From positions 1-44,542 of the forward strand of contig CAKZIX010000018.1 in assembly GCA_936936565.1 (NCBI GenBank): a DNA stretch of 44,542 nt. The letters are read 5' to 3'. Position numbers and translations under genes: made by a program. Within the stretch, counting starts at the first letter, position 1. Each line of letters opens with the position of its first letter. Below, in pieces: positions 42,809 to 44,542 of the stretch. This DNA is from an uncultured Nocardiaceae bacterium. Lineage in GTDB: Bacteria; Actinomycetota; Actinomycetes; Mycobacteriales; Mycobacteriaceae. The notes below the pieces were generated by a model. The model saw only the letters and a list, made by a program, of their open reading frames with translations, searched no databases and was not told the DNA's origin.

Positions 42809-43714
42809 ACGGACGGGTCGCCGTTGTCGGCAGCATCAACCTCGACATCGCGGTACACGTCGCCAAGCACCCCGTGCCGGGGGAAACGGTGATGGCCTCG
42901 CAGTCGACCCGCTCGCCCGGCGGCAAGGGCGCCAATCAGGCCGTTGCCGCGGCGCGGGCGGGCGGCGCGGCGACCACGTTCGTCGGCCGCATCGGCGACG
43001 ACGCCACCGGCAGGCAACTGCAGCAAAGCCTGGAAACCGCCGGAGTCGCAACGATTCTCACCACGGTGCCCGACACCCCGACCGGGTTCGCCGTGGTTAC
43101 CGTCGATGCGCACGGCCAGAACGCCATCGTGGTAGCCCCCGGCGCGAATGCGCACCTGGACACCCTCGACGCCCGAGCGCTGGCGGCCGTCGCCTCCGCC
43201 GACGTGCTGCTGTGCCAGCTCGAGACGCCGCTGACCTGGATCGCGCGCCGTCGCCGAGCACGCGCCCATGGTCATCCTGAACGCGGCACCGGCACAACCG
43301 ATTCCGCCCCAGGTGCTGCCGCTGGTCGATCTGCTCGTGGTCAACCAGCACGAGGCCGCCGCCCTGACCGGTGCGGCATCGCCGCAGGACGCGATACCCC
43401 GGCTGCTGCAGGATGTGCCGGCGGTCGTCGTCACGCTCGGCGCCGACGGCTGCGTCTACGCCACCCCTACCGATACCGCGTGGGTGCCGGCACCGCAGGT
43501 CACCGTGGTGGACACGACCGGCGCCGGCGACACCTTCTGCGGCGTACTCGCCGCGCGGCTGGCCGGCGGCGATCCGATCGACGACGCGCTCACCCTCGCC
43601 AGTGCCGCCGCTGCGCTCTCGGTCGGCCGTCATCACGCCCAGCCGTCCATCCCCACCCGTGACGCCGCCGAAACGCTGCGCCGGCAGACCTATCCGACCC
43701 CGATTCCGCGCTGA
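42805..43714 (+). CDS. PfkB-family (ribokinase-like) sugar kinase, frameshifted
   Basis: Two frames encode one kinase of about 302 residues. The first (ATG 42805) holds the N-terminal signatures VVGSINLDIA and GGKGANQAVAAARAGG. The second (to TGA 43712-43714) holds the catalytic VVDTTGAGDTFCGVLAARLAGG, whose Asp is the PfkB catalytic base. They join if one base is removed near 43246 (LTWIA then AVAEHAPM). Ribokinase is the nearest recognisable type. As sequenced, translation from the first frame would miss the active site. The frameshift may be real, programmed or a sequence error. Confidence 0.75.
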
Positions 43715-43750
43715 AAAGCGTTGGGGTGCAACAAACAAGGAGTACCCGAC

Positions 43751-44542
43751 ATGTCCACCGTCCGATTCGAAGCAGCCCAGCGCTGGTATCCGCGCGCAGA
43801 AACTCCGGCGGTCGCCGACATCGACCTCGAGATCCGCGACGGCGAGTTCATGGTCCTCGTCGGACCGTCGGGATGCGGGAAGTCGACGCTTCTGCGGATC
43901 CTGGCCGGTCTCGACGTTCAGACGGGCGGCTCGCTGTCGATCGGGGATCGCGTGGTGGACGGGGTGCGACCGAAGGCGCGCGACGTGGCGATGGTGTTTC
44001 AGAATTACGCGCTGTACCCCAACATGACGGTTGAGGGGAATATGAGCTTTGCTCTCCGCAACCGTGGAATGGGGAAGAAGGAGACGCGACGGCGCGTCCA
44101 CGAGGCGGCGGCGATGCTGGAGCTCACCGATCTGCTTGACCGCAAACCTGCAGCTCTCTCGGGTGGGCAGCGGCAACGCGTCGCGATGGGCCGGGCGATC
44201 GTTCGCGATCCCGCGGTGTTCTGCATGGATGAGCCGCTATCGAACCTTGACGCGAAACTCCGGGTCTCGACGAGGTCCCAGATTCTCTCCCTGCAGAAGA
44301 AGCTGCGAACAACCACTGTGTATGTGACGCATGACCAGGTCGAAGCAATGACCATGGGTGACCGCGTGGCCGTGTTGAAGGATGGGGTGCTGCAACAGGT
44401 CGACTCGCCGCGCGATGTTTATCAGAATCCGGCAAACACATTTGTGGCGTCGTTTATTGGATCGCCGACAATGGGCCTGTTCACGATTGATGATGGGCCA
44501 ATTATGGGTGTGCGCCCGGAGGACTGGGAAGTTCTATCGGTA
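43751..44542 (+). CDS. ABC transporter ATPase (MalK/UgpC-type), 3' end outside window
   Basis: 264 residues to the window edge, ATG 43751 with AAGGAG upstream. Walker A is GPSGCGKST, the Q-loop VFQNYAL, the signature LSGGQRQR, Walker B AVFCMDEP, the D-loop SNLDAKLR and the switch His in VYVTHDQVEAM. It energises the two permeases. The OB (TOBE) region looks shortened: only about 10 residues separate FIGSPTM from GVRPED, where relatives have about 35-45. Codon use changes toward A/T in the third position from about 44030 on. Confidence 0.9.
   Translation, partial: MSTVRFEAAQRWYPRAETPAVADIDLEIRDGEFMVLVGPSGCGKSTLLRILAGLDVQTGGSLSIGDRVVDGVRPKARDVAMVFQNYALYPNMTVEGNMSFALRNRGMGKKETRRRVHEAAAMLELTDLLDRKPAALSGGQRQRVAMGRAIVRDPAVFCMDEPLSNLDAKLRVSTRSQILSLQKKLRTTTVYVTHDQVEAMTMGDRVAVLKDGVLQQVDSPRDVYQNPANTFVASFIGSPTMGLFTIDDGPIMGVRPEDWEVLSV

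Overview
The window is GC-rich, compact bacterial DNA with the gene set of a mycolate-type actinobacterium (order Mycobacteriales; a Nocardia/Rhodococcus/Gordonia-like genome is the best guess). The clearest evidence is a block matching the Mycobacterium tuberculosis Rv1157c-Rv1170 neighbourhood: a secreted Ala/Pro-rich protein, pimE (PIM mannosyltransferase), a pterin carbinolamine dehydratase, mutT2, typA, lpqW and mshB. A wax-ester-synthase/DGAT-type acyltransferase, an Rv2525c-like DUF1906 protein, a deazaflavin-dependent nitroreductase and an Rv2179c-like exonuclease fit the same group. GTG and TTG starts are common. No tRNA, rRNA, CRISPR array or transposase was seen.

Layout. 1-5,200: a pair of PH-domain membrane proteins, then a large GH38 alpha-mannosidase. 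5,200-8,400: two paralogous membrane proteins of unknown function, the first frameshifted, with near-identical palindromes after the mannosidase and after the second paralog. 8,400-20,000: a family-5 uracil-DNA glycosylase, an exonuclease with two altered catalytic positions, the mycothiol/PIM housekeeping block typA-lpqW-mshB, a predicted iron-regulated small Cys-rich protein, a secreted phytase-like esterase, mutT2/PCD, pimE, a secreted protein and a nonapeptide-repeat protein. 20,000-27,200: an Rv2525c-like protein, a PLDc_N membrane protein, a transmembrane Ser/Thr kinase between two paralogous two-repeat proteins, and a membrane GGDEF-EAL protein. 27,300-33,100: lipid-related genes (WS/DGAT-like acyltransferase, LuxE-like acyl-activating enzyme, LuxC-like acyl-CoA reductase) interleaved with two small Cys-rich zinc-ribbon-type proteins, a sigma-like factor and a DUF1345 protein. 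33,200-36,900: SRPBCC, nitroreductase, membrane protein, DUF2236 oxygenase and a small secreted protein. 37,300-44,542: a sugar- or nucleoside-type ABC operon with its own LacI regulator, an ADP-ribosylglycohydrolase, a ribokinase-like kinase (frameshifted) and an ABC ATPase that runs off the window.

How the genes work together. lpqW, pimE and mshB are envelope or redox functions typical of mycolata. The 3' operon reads as a self-contained scavenging pathway (import, N-glycosidic cleavage, sugar phosphorylation) under a LacI operator pair and a CRP/GlxR-type site. LuxE + LuxC + WS/DGAT could supply a fatty acid to aldehyde (to alcohol) to ester route. Most convergent pairs end within 0-4 bp of each other or overlap. 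Starts were chosen from ribosome-binding sites, signal peptides and neighbour spacing, and several are marked uncertain.
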